This document shows, piece after piece, positions 1-6,319 of a stretch of DNA of 6,498 nucleotides; within the stretch, counting starts at the first letter, position 1; each line of letters begins with the position of its first letter. The stretch comes from Paracoccus sp041927875. GTDB lineage: Bacteria > Pseudomonadota > Alphaproteobacteria > Rhodobacterales > Rhodobacteraceae. Below the pieces are notes generated by a model. The model was not told the DNA's origin. It ran no database searches and saw only the letters and a list, made by a program, of their open reading frames with translations. A program made the position numbers and the translations under genes. The stretch lies in the NCBI RefSeq assembly GCF_041927875.1, contig NZ_JBHFHN010000028.1; one strand, given 5' to 3'.

Positions 1-109
1 CTGTCTTGTGCATTCACATCACAAGCTTGGCACATTGCGATGCCGTTGGGGGAGCGCGGCATCCACCCCATCTTCTCTCACTGGCAACCCAAATGGGAAT
101 GCTCCTGCG

Positions 110-766
110 ATGCCAATCCCGTCTGGCACACCTTCAGAGACCGCAAAGTCGCCAACCCTGCCAACGAACCATGTGGAGCAACGTGTCCTTCAGGCACTCT
201 GGCACGGGCTCGAGCGAGCGCGCGACACGCAAGCCTCAGCCAAGACGCGTGCCCAAACCAATGCACTTCTGAAGGACGAGGTTATTGCAACCGTTTCGGT
301 CGAAGGGTGGCTTGATACGCTCGACGCCAGTCTTGGCGGTATGATCTTCGACATGGGATCGGAGAACCTGCTGAAAATCTCGGGGGTCGCGGCGGTCTCG
401 CGGTTCAGGCGCCCGAAAGTGCGGGATACATCGGTTTACGGCTTCACGGGCCTGCGACCGGCATCATTTGCCGCAATCCTGATCTGGCTTGAGCGACTGG
501 GCTTCGACACTCATCCTGAGGCGTTCTACGAGCCCTTCATCGCGGACATCAAGCAGGCGAAGTATGTCGACGAGGACGAACTGACCTGCCTTTGGCATTC
601 CAAAGAAAAGAAGCGTTTCCAGACCCGGGAATACTTCGTCGATGCTACAACCAAGATCACGAACGTCAGGCGCGACGTTGTGAAGGGACGTGGTGGGCTG
701 ACGATTGAGATTGCGCGCAGCACCGATCCGCTCGGGCTAATCGAGAGCCTCCGCATCTATCGCTGA
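110..766 (+). CDS. Hypothetical protein, unrecognised family
   Basis: I do not recognise this protein. The frame is open from the left edge to a TGA at 764-766. The ATG at 110 gives 218 residues; a GTG at 8 would give 252. I prefer 110 because the residues before it are Ser/Pro/Gly-rich and do not look like a folded domain, but neither start has a convincing Shine-Dalgarno and the true start may lie outside the window. Counting from the ATG at 110, residues about 20-55 look helical and charged. The middle (about 75-150) is mixed, with a hydrophobic stretch around SFAAILIWLERLGF that reads as a buried helix rather than a membrane span. The C-terminal part is rich in Lys, Arg, Glu and Asp. There is no signal peptide and no recognisable catalytic motif. 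GC content is lower than in the facing operon, which suggests a different history. The gene converges on the replication operon and is probably not part of it. Confidence 0.6.
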   Translation: MPIPSGTPSETAKSPTLPTNHVEQRVLQALWHGLERARDTQASAKTRAQTNALLKDEVIATVSVEGWLDTLDASLGGMIFDMGSENLLKISGVAAVSRFRRPKVRDTSVYGFTGLRPASFAAILIWLERLGFDTHPEAFYEPFIADIKQAKYVDEDELTCLWHSKEKKRFQTREYFVDATTKITNVRRDVVKGRGGLTIEIARSTDPLGLIESLRIYR

Positions 767-784
767 GGGTGTCAGGACGATGCC

Positions 785-814
785 AAAAAACGGGGCGGCC
801 GAAACTGGCCGCCC
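785..814 (-). terminator. Rho-independent terminator of the minus-strand operon
   Basis: On the minus strand an 8-bp perfect GC-rich stem (GGGCGGCC paired with GGCCGCCC, plus-strand arms 793-800 and 807-814, six-base loop) is followed after two bases by six T (785-790). It begins 23 bases after the stop codon of the primase-helicase gene, as expected for the end of the operon. On the plus strand the stem is not followed by a T run, so it should not stop transcription of the convergent left gene by the intrinsic mechanism. Confidence 0.9.
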
Positions 815-837
815 ACACCATGCCATCTGATTTGCGG

Positions 838-3396
838 TCAGTCGTTCGCTGCCGGCTTCCTGTAGCGCCATTCGCGCGCCTTGTCTGACCGACGTCGATA
901 TTTCTCCCAGTCTCTGGATTTCAGCCAGGCCCCCACGCGCATCTGGTCGCCTTTCGTCCATTTCGCGGGCTCGATACCAAGCGCACCTTCGAGGATTTCG
1001 CCCACTGACACATCGCGGATCGGCTCGGGACGTTCGAACTCTTCGTCCTGCCAATCATCCCAGCCCGCGTGGCCGCGATTGACGCTGCGGGTGTCGTGGG
1101 TCAGCCAGCGGTCGATACGGGCGTCCCAGGCATCCGCCTGATAGCGCGCCTCCTGCGCTGCAGTGGCCTCGGCAAGGATCGCCGGATCGTCGATCCACCA
1201 GATCGCGCCGTCGCGGAAACGATGGACGGCTTCGGCCCAGATCTGGTCCCGATCGCGAGCCAGCGCTGCGATGTCGATGGTGCCACAGCGCAGCGGCCAG
1301 AAGCGGCGGTTGCCGGTTTCGTCGCGCAGATAGGTGTCGGGGTTCACGGTGCCCGCGAAGACGCATTGGCGCGGCACCTCGACGGTGTAGCGGCCATAGG
1401 GCGGGCGGAACCTGTCGGTGGTGCGGGTCAGGAACGCCTTGATGCGCGAGACCTCGGCCCGGCCGATGGCGTCGAGTTCGGCAATTTCCACGATCCAGAC
1501 GCCCTGCATGTGAATGGCCGCGTCCTTGGACCCGAGCTCGGGCAGTTCGTCGGTGAACCAGTCCTCACCCGCCAACACCTTGATGGCTGTCGATTTGCGC
1601 GCGCCCTGCGGCCCTTCGAGGATCAGCATGTGATCGGCCTTCACCCCGGGCCGGTAGATCCGGGCCACGGCAGAGATCAGCCAGAGCGCGCCGATGGTGT
1701 GATGGAAGGCTGTCGGCGCTGCACCGAGGTAGGTGCTGGTCCAGGTCTCGATCCGGGGCGTGCCGTCCCATTTCAGGGTGTCGAGCCAGTCGCGAACCGG
1801 ATGGATGCGCAGGTCGCGGGCCACCGCGCCAACACCACGGCCGACAACCATCGGAGCGACGTTGAGCCCGCGCAATTGCAGCCATTCGGCGGTGCGCACA
1901 TCGTCGGCATCGTCCCAGGGGCGCGGAAAGCGGATGGCCGGGTCATCCCAGGGCAGCGGCTGACGCACCACTATGGATTGGGCGAACTCGTCGAAGGCCA
2001 GGAGCCCGGCAAAAACCGGATCCGAGGACAGGGCGATAATTACATTGGCCTCGTTGCGCTCGGGCGTGCCGGACAAGTCCTGGCACAGCCGCCCGAACCA
2101 GGCGGGACGCGCAATCCTGCCCTGCGGATCGCCCGTCGCATGCACGCGGCGGCGCAGTTCCGTCAACTGCTTGTCGAGGATCGACATGGAGATGCCGGTC
2201 GCGGTCTTGATCCGGGCGAGGATCTGGCGTTCGGGCAGCGGATCGAGCCGGGCAAGCGCAAGGCGACCGAGAAGGCTGGAGAGCGCGGTGAGTTCGGGCG
2301 GGTTGGTCAGCGCCTCGGCGGCGGCAATCAGAGCGTCCGGATCGCCGGGCGCCGGGGCCGCCACTGTCGTCGATGCCTCAATACCGACGGGCTCGTCGGC
2401 CGAAATCTCCGGACGATAGTCGGCCGCACGCGCTTCGCGCATCAGATCGTCGTTGAAATCGTCGCCATGCAGAGGGACCACGATCTGGTTCGGAATGTCG
2501 GCCCGGTTCAGCCGGTCTGAGAGCGTGGCGGCCGCCTGACGACCGGCATCGCCAGCATCGGCGTAGATCGTGATCCGCGTCGTGCCCGCCGGCCACTGAA
2601 ACCGCGCGAGACCATCGGCAGAGAGCGCCGCCCAGACGGCGGTGCCGAACAGGGTATGCGCCGCTAGGGCGGTCTCGATGCCTTCGGCAATGCCGAGATG
2701 GCCGTCCGCAGGCATGGCGAACAGGCGCACGGCCGCATCCGCTACCGATCCCAGCATCTTCTTCCCAGCAGACGCCTTGGCGCTGCCGTCGTCGAGCAGG
2801 AAGGTCCGGTGAATACCCTGAGCGCGGGTGCCGTCTGCCAGGCGTGGCAATGCGATCAGGCCCGGCCAACCGCGTCGCGTGTCGAAATCCGGCAGATCGG
2901 GGTGGAACAACAGATCCGGGCATCCCGGATCGGCAACGCCGCGGATGCGGAGGTAGGTTTCGCCGGGGGTGCCAGCGAGCGGCTGTGCGCCGTCGATCAG
3001 TCGCGCAATCTCGCCGGTATGATCGGGCTTCGCGCGTGGCGCGTTTCGGGGCGCGGGATGATCCATCCCGGCAATCCGCGCCGCCTCGTCGAAGAGCGCG
3101 CCATCGCAGAGCCCGGTTGCCTGCGCGATCAGATCGATCGGCCCTGCGCTTTCGCCGGTGGCATAGTCGAAACCCCAGCCGGCATAGGGCCCGTCAAGGT
3201 GGATGGTACAAGACCCCTCCTTGCGCGGCGGGCGGCCGGACAGGTCGGCACAGCGCAAGGAACGACGGTCGCGCGCAAGCCGCGCCTCGGGAAAGATGCC
3301 GGGGAGCCAGTCGCCTGCGGTCGCCGCCAGCCGGTCCTTTACGACCGCGAGATCGTGGCGTGCTTTCGGCGTGCCGACATCGTTGAGATCGATCAT
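838..3396 (-). CDS. Primase-helicase: Toprim plus VirE-type P-loop ATPase
   Basis: This is an 852-residue phage or plasmid replication protein that probably primes DNA synthesis and unwinds or loads at the origin. Residues about 13-110 resemble a CHC2-type primase N-terminus that has lost its zinc ligands. Residues about 230-318 form a Toprim domain: AEGIETAL with E238, then IYADAGDAG with D280 and D283, then DDFNDDL (312-318). A helical linker (about 350-420) leads to a VirE-like/SF3-like ATPase, with Walker A GPQGARKS (595-602), Walker B-like WIVEIAELD (634-642), a sensor segment AGTVN (681-685) and an arginine-finger region TGNRRFWPL (694-702). The C-terminus (about 796-846) looks like the small helical tail common in this family. 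The size fits fused Toprim-VirE proteins. The ATG at 3396 is preceded by GAGGGGG, which overlaps the helicase stop codon. The gene is last in the operon and ends just before the terminator. Domain assignments rest on motifs and family knowledge; activity is inferred. Confidence 0.92.
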   Translation of the reverse strand: MIDLNDVGTPKARHDLAVVKDRLAATAGDWLPGIFPEARLARDRRSLRCADLSGRPPRKEGSCTIHLDGPYAGWGFDYATGESAGPIDLIAQATGLCDGALFDEAARIAGMDHPAPRNAPRAKPDHTGEIARLIDGAQPLAGTPGETYLRIRGVADPGCPDLLFHPDLPDFDTRRGWPGLIALPRLADGTRAQGIHRTFLLDDGSAKASAGKKMLGSVADAAVRLFAMPADGHLGIAEGIETALAAHTLFGTAVWAALSADGLARFQWPAGTTRITIYADAGDAGRQAAATLSDRLNRADIPNQIVVPLHGDDFNDDLMREARAADYRPEISADEPVGIEASTTVAAPAPGDPDALIAAAEALTNPPELTALSSLLGRLALARLDPLPERQILARIKTATGISMSILDKQLTELRRRVHATGDPQGRIARPAWFGRLCQDLSGTPERNEANVIIALSSDPVFAGLLAFDEFAQSIVVRQPLPWDDPAIRFPRPWDDADDVRTAEWLQLRGLNVAPMVVGRGVGAVARDLRIHPVRDWLDTLKWDGTPRIETWTSTYLGAAPTAFHHTIGALWLISAVARIYRPGVKADHMLILEGPQGARKSTAIKVLAGEDWFTDELPELGSKDAAIHMQGVWIVEIAELDAIGRAEVSRIKAFLTRTTDRFRPPYGRYTVEVPRQCVFAGTVNPDTYLRDETGNRRFWPLRCGTIDIAALARDRDQIWAEAVHRFRDGAIWWIDDPAILAEATAAQEARYQADAWDARIDRWLTHDTRSVNRGHAGWDDWQDEEFERPEPIRDVSVGEILEGALGIEPAKWTKGDQMRVGAWLKSRDWEKYRRRSDKAREWRYRKPAAND

Positions 3397-3400
3397 CGCG

Positions 3401-3407
3401 CCCCCTC
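3401..3407 (-). promoter_or_regulatory. Ribosome binding site of the primase-helicase, overlapping the helicase stop codon
   Basis: The minus strand reads GAGGGGG here and shares its first two bases with the TGA stop of the upstream helicase gene. Its GAGG core is 7 bases before the ATG at 3396. It supports that start and suggests reinitiation by ribosomes finishing the helicase. Confidence 0.7.
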
Positions 3408-4725
3408 AGGCCAGAAGGACGAGCCCGCGCTCAGCGCGGGTGATAGCGGTATAGAGCCAGCGGCGGCGGTCGATCTCGCTGCGGCCAAGTCCGTCATCCC
3501 AGACGATCACATTCTCCCACTGCGAGCCTTGGGCCTTGTGGGCGGTGATCGCCCAGCCGAAGGTCGCCTCGGTCAGCTTGCGTTTTTCCCGCCAATCGCG
3601 GTCATGGCGCTTGGCGTCGTAGGCGATGTGATCCTCGAAATGCCCCTTGTAGATGCGCAGCCGCCCGGGGCGGCCGTCGCTGTCGAAGGGGGATACCCGG
3701 CGCCCGTCCTCGTCATGCACCACGGCCGAGAAATAGAGGCTGCCCTCGTCGACGATATCCTCGAGGGTCAGGAACATGCCGTTGATAAGCCCGAGCGAAT
3801 TGTCGTTCTTGAGGCAGATGATCTTTTCCGCCGCGCCAGTGGGCAAATACGTCCCGCCCAGCCCGGCCGCCGCCCGCATCGCATTGTTCAGCTGGAAGCG
3901 CGTCGCGTTCAGGCCGCAGATCAACTGCCCACCGCGCAGCGCATGATCCGGCGTGATGTCGCCCTTACGCAGCTTGGCGACATGGGCGTCGTAAACCCCG
4001 AACCCGATGGGCTCCCCCATCCGCGCCATGGTGGCGAGACGGATGATGGCGCTCTCGGCCGCCTGACGGTGAATCTCTGTCAGCATCACGTCGGGCGTAT
4101 CGCGGGTGAAGGCTCCTTCGCCCTTGATCGGCGGCAACTGACCCGGATCGCCCAGAACGAGGATCGGTTTGCCAAAACTCATCAGATCGCGCGCCATTTC
4201 CTCGCCCACCATCGACACCTCGTCGAGGACGATCAGCCTTGCATCTGCCGCATCGCTCTGCGGGTTCAGGGCAAAGCGGGGATGCTTCATCGCCGAGAGC
4301 GCCTGCCGCATGGCCTCGATCGCGGCCTCGGCAGTGGTGCGGTCAAAGCCGGTCAGCCGCCGCGCGGCAGTCTCGGCTTCTCGGACCTTCTGCGCTGCGG
4401 CCTCGATTTCCGCTTCCGTGGCCTCGATCACAGAATAGATCAGGCTGTGGATGGTGCGCGCAGGCGTGCCTTTGCGGGTCAGCACGAGCGCCGCCTTGCC
4501 GGTGAAGGTGGCGGTGACCACACCCGGCACACAGGTGCCGTCCTTCGCGCCGCGGTGGGGCGACAGGTCAAGCTCATCGAGCGCGAACTTCAGCACCGTG
4601 CTCTTGCCCGATCCGGCATAGCCAAAGAGCCGGAACACCTGTTGCTGCTCGGTGCGGTTCTCGAACCAGTCGCGGACCTCGGCGATCGCGGCGGCCTGCG
4701 CAGCCGATGGGGTGAATTCCGTCAT
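3406..4725 (-). CDS. SF1B DNA helicase, RecD/Dda-like
   Basis: This 439-residue protein is an ATP-dependent DNA helicase of superfamily 1B, whose members move 5'-3' on single strands; its length is close to that of phage T4 Dda. The motifs appear in order: Q-like TPSAAQ (5-10), motif I GYAGSGKST (35-43), Ia TATFTGKAAL (71-80), II LDEVSMV (167-173), III LGDPGQLPPI (191-200), IV TEIHRQ (216-221), V WAITAHKAQGSQWENV (391-406) and VI LYTAITRAERGLVLL (424-438). An SH3-like 2B segment probably lies just before motif V. All catalytic residues look intact. A charged, Ala/Glu-rich helical stretch (about 101-150) sits between Ia and II. The ATG at 4725 shares an ATGA with the stop of the preceding gene and has GGAGG 10 bases upstream. 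As the second motor protein of the operon it probably remodels DNA for replication or recombination; its exact role is inferred. Confidence 0.95.
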   Translation of the reverse strand: MTEFTPSAAQAAAIAEVRDWFENRTEQQQVFRLFGYAGSGKSTVLKFALDELDLSPHRGAKDGTCVPGVVTATFTGKAALVLTRKGTPARTIHSLIYSVIEATEAEIEAAAQKVREAETAARRLTGFDRTTAEAAIEAMRQALSAMKHPRFALNPQSDAADARLIVLDEVSMVGEEMARDLMSFGKPILVLGDPGQLPPIKGEGAFTRDTPDVMLTEIHRQAAESAIIRLATMARMGEPIGFGVYDAHVAKLRKGDITPDHALRGGQLICGLNATRFQLNNAMRAAAGLGGTYLPTGAAEKIICLKNDNSLGLINGMFLTLEDIVDEGSLYFSAVVHDEDGRRVSPFDSDGRPGRLRIYKGHFEDHIAYDAKRHDRDWREKRKLTEATFGWAITAHKAQGSQWENVIVWDDGLGRSEIDRRRWLYTAITRAERGLVLLA

Positions 4726-5471
4726 GTTCGCCGCGCCTCCACCGCATAATCCTTGACCACCCCGCCGCGCGCGGGATCGCCCACTTCACATTGGCGCACG
4801 AAGATGCGCCGACCGTCCGGCAACTGGCGCCAATGCCCCCGGCGCAGGTGCCAGCGCGGGCTGGCATGACTGCCACCGAGCCGCTCGGATGTGGCGCGTA
4901 GCCGGGCCGGATTGATGGCGACCTGATGCCAAGTCCAGCCGCGCACGCCATCCCGCGCGAAGGGTGTGCGCCTGATCGGGGCGATCTGGCGTTCGCTGAT
5001 GCTCGCTGACGATGCGAGGATCGCGAGCCCGCGCCAGACGATGGCGGCCGCCGCCTGACCGCTTTGTTCGGCAAGCCCTGCATCGCGAAGTGCCGGATTG
5101 GTGGCAAACTCGGCGATGCCGCCATCGGCGATCCGGACATGGGCATGGATATCGGTCCAGCGTCTGGGCCTGCGCCACAGGGCGAGCCAGACCGCCTCGA
5201 TGCCGTCGTCGCGCTGCCGTGCATAGACGATCTGGCTGCGGATGGTCCGACTGCGGTCGGCCAACTCAAAAATCGTCTCGGGGTGCGGCAACCGTTGCGG
5301 ACCTGCCGCGAGGCGGCGGGCCAGCGCATCGACGTCGTCGGAATCGAACTGCGCCTGATCGGCGAAGCGCCAGACCGGTGCAAACTCGAACCCGTCGAGC
5401 AGGTCCGGCAGCCAGAAGCGCGCGCGATGGGCGCGGACGATGCGCTTGAGATCATAGGCGTCGGGGATCAT
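4722..5471 (-). CDS. Conserved phage-type protein of unknown function
   Basis: This 249-residue protein has no function I can assign. Residues 1-100 are mixed, with several Arg/Trp-rich segments. Residues about 120-165 (ALRDAGLAEQ onwards) look helical. The C-terminal part carries a pattern I associate with hypothetical proteins of phages and plasmids: GGSHASPRWHLRRGHWR (199-215), then IFVRQCEVGD (223-232), then GGVVKDYAV (236-244). The high Arg, His and Trp content suggests a compact nucleic-acid-binding fold, but this is inference. No P-loop, nuclease triad, signal peptide or membrane segment is visible. It overlaps the nuclease gene before it and the helicase gene after it by ATGA in each case. 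The start at 5471 is supported by GGAG 8 bases upstream (5480-5483). Its place between a nuclease and a helicase suggests an accessory role in DNA replication or recombination. Confidence 0.8.
   Translation of the reverse strand: MIPDAYDLKRIVRAHRARFWLPDLLDGFEFAPVWRFADQAQFDSDDVDALARRLAAGPQRLPHPETIFELADRSRTIRSQIVYARQRDDGIEAVWLALWRRPRRWTDIHAHVRIADGGIAEFATNPALRDAGLAEQSGQAAAAIVWRGLAILASSASISERQIAPIRRTPFARDGVRGWTWHQVAINPARLRATSERLGGSHASPRWHLRRGHWRQLPDGRRIFVRQCEVGDPARGGVVKDYAVEARRT
4736..4740 (-). promoter_or_regulatory. Ribosome binding site of the helicase gene
   Basis: The minus strand reads GGAGG here, 10 bases before the ATG at 4725 and inside the end of the preceding coding sequence. It supports that start and coupled translation across the ATGA overlap. 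Confidence 0.65.
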
Positions 5472-6319
5472 CGCCTGGGCTCCGCCCGTTCGCGGCTGAA
5501 ACGCTCCACTGGAGCGTTTCCGGGACGCCGCTCACCCCAGCACCGCTCCGCCCATGCGCAGGGCGCGTGCCATTTGCCTCCGGCCATGCCACCCCGGCAG
5601 ACGACGGCCGTAGGTTCGGTCGCCGCCCGGGGCAACCATTCGCCCGCCTCGGACGCCTGCACGACCGTGACCGCGCGGTCCGACATCTCCTGCGCCAAGC
5701 GGGCATCGAACGGCACCAGTTCCGTGTGCAATTCCATCGTGTCGCGGTTCAGCGCGGTAAAGAGCGCCGGGTTGGGCAGGTCCATGTAGGCCTGATAGAG
5801 CGCGATCTGGGCGGCGTAGACGGGGCGCGCGATGCTGACGCCGCGCTTGACCACATCCTTCCAGCTGGAGGCTCCGAGCGCCTTGTTCTCCCAGAGCGCG
5901 GGGTAATCCATCGCCACGGGGCCGGAGACGAAGCAGCCGTCGATATGCCCCTTGAACCGGCCCGCCATGGCCGCGAAGCCGAACTGGCGGCCATCGGGGC
6001 GTTCGGTGCGCAGATCGAACCCGGCAATCCGGAACCAGCCCGCGACAATGTCTTCGGCCCGATGGCCAGCCTCGAAGATCCGCAGGATGCGCGGCTCGAA
6101 CTCCTGGCCCTCGTCCTTCGGGACCGCGAGAAAATCGAACTGGATCTGGCGCAAGCAGTCGCGGCCCAGCCCCGAGGAACTGACATAGGTGCGGGGGCGC
6201 TCGGCGCGATTGCGCGCCGTCAGGGCGGTGTCGATGGCGGACGAGACGGCGGCGGCGATCGGTGTACGCGGCGCGTCCTGGCAATAGTTGCAACCAGAGC
6301 CATGGTTCAGGTCGATCAT
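5468..6319 (-). CDS. PD-(D/E)XK nuclease, Cas4/RecB-like with probable Fe-S cluster
   Basis: This 283-residue protein is a predicted metal-dependent DNA nuclease of the PD-(D/E)XK superfamily, close to the Cas4/RecB-type exonucleases. The core motifs are GHRAE (85-89, H86 and E89), GHIDG with D127, ENK with E144 and K146, and QIALY (171-175), the usual QxxxY after the core. One cysteine lies before the core (C55, in SSSGLGRDCLRQ) and three after it (C241, C254 and C260, in a C-x12-C-x5-C arrangement). This matches the one-plus-three layout of Fe-S nucleases such as Cas4, AddB and Dna2. An extra C10-x2-C13 pair lies at the N-terminus. The ATG at 6319 overlaps the preceding stop (ATGA) and has GGGAG 8 bases upstream. 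The last residues, about 267 to 283, are encoded by a palindromic repeat and its flank, so the native C-terminus may have been replaced. A role in end resection or recombination is inferred from family and operon. Confidence 0.9.
   Translation of the reverse strand: MIDLNHGSGCNYCQDAPRTPIAAAVSSAIDTALTARNRAERPRTYVSSSGLGRDCLRQIQFDFLAVPKDEGQEFEPRILRIFEAGHRAEDIVAGWFRIAGFDLRTERPDGRQFGFAAMAGRFKGHIDGCFVSGPVAMDYPALWENKALGASSWKDVVKRGVSIARPVYAAQIALYQAYMDLPNPALFTALNRDTMELHTELVPFDARLAQEMSDRAVTVVQASEAGEWLPRAATEPTAVVCRGGMAGGKWHAPCAWAERCWGERRPGNAPVERFSRERAEPRR
5480..5483 (-). promoter_or_regulatory. Ribosome binding site of the 249-residue gene, inside the flank of a repeat
   Basis: The minus strand reads GGAG here, 8 bases before the ATG at 5471. 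It lies inside the end of the nuclease coding sequence, 15 bases downstream of the palindrome at 5498-5520, in the sequence GGGCGGAGCCC. It decides the start of the following gene. Confidence 0.6.
5498..5520. repeat. Perfect palindrome, REP-like element
   Basis: GAAACGCTCC (5498-5507) and GGAGCGTTTC (5511-5520) are exact inverted repeats of 10 bp around ACT; the outer two loop bases can also pair. The element lies in frame near the end of the nuclease gene, where it is read as GNAPVERF (residues 267-274). There is no T run after it on either strand, so it is not a classic terminator. From memory, palindromes of this type are scattered in Rhodobacterales genomes, which suggests a REP-like mobile repeat; only this copy is in the window, so repetition cannot be shown here. 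It could also act as an mRNA hairpin that tunes expression inside the operon. Confidence 0.75.

Noticed and set aside
27..45. TTGGCAC followed by TTGC/TGCC, resembling a sigma-54 promoter
   Set aside because: The spacing between the GG and GC elements does not fit the strict sigma-54 pattern.
36..114. 9-base direct repeat TGCGATGCC at about 36 and 106
   Set aside because: It has two short copies only, with no further structure; this is expected by chance in GC-rich DNA.
40..315. 91-codon plus-strand frame starting at an ATG in the left region
   Set aside because: It overlaps the longer frame that continues to 766, and its Arg/Ser/His-rich translation looks like a frame shadow.
1069..2520. 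483-codon plus-strand open frame opposite the primase-helicase
   Set aside because: It is antisense to the VirE-type and linker region, has a low-complexity Gly/Arg-rich translation and no ribosome binding context.
3058..3072. Inverted repeat GGGATG/CATCCC around ATC
   Set aside because: The arms are only 6 bp and lie inside a conserved coding region, so there is no reason to call it an operator.
2698..4749. 683-codon plus-strand open frame opposite the helicase and primase genes
   Set aside because: It is antisense to strongly supported genes with intact motifs, its translation has no recognisable domain, and long antisense frames are common in high-GC DNA.
5468..6319. Cas4-like nuclease as evidence of a CRISPR-Cas locus
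   Set aside because: No CRISPR array, cas1, cas2 or effector is visible; the neighbours are phage-type replication genes, where such nucleases are common.
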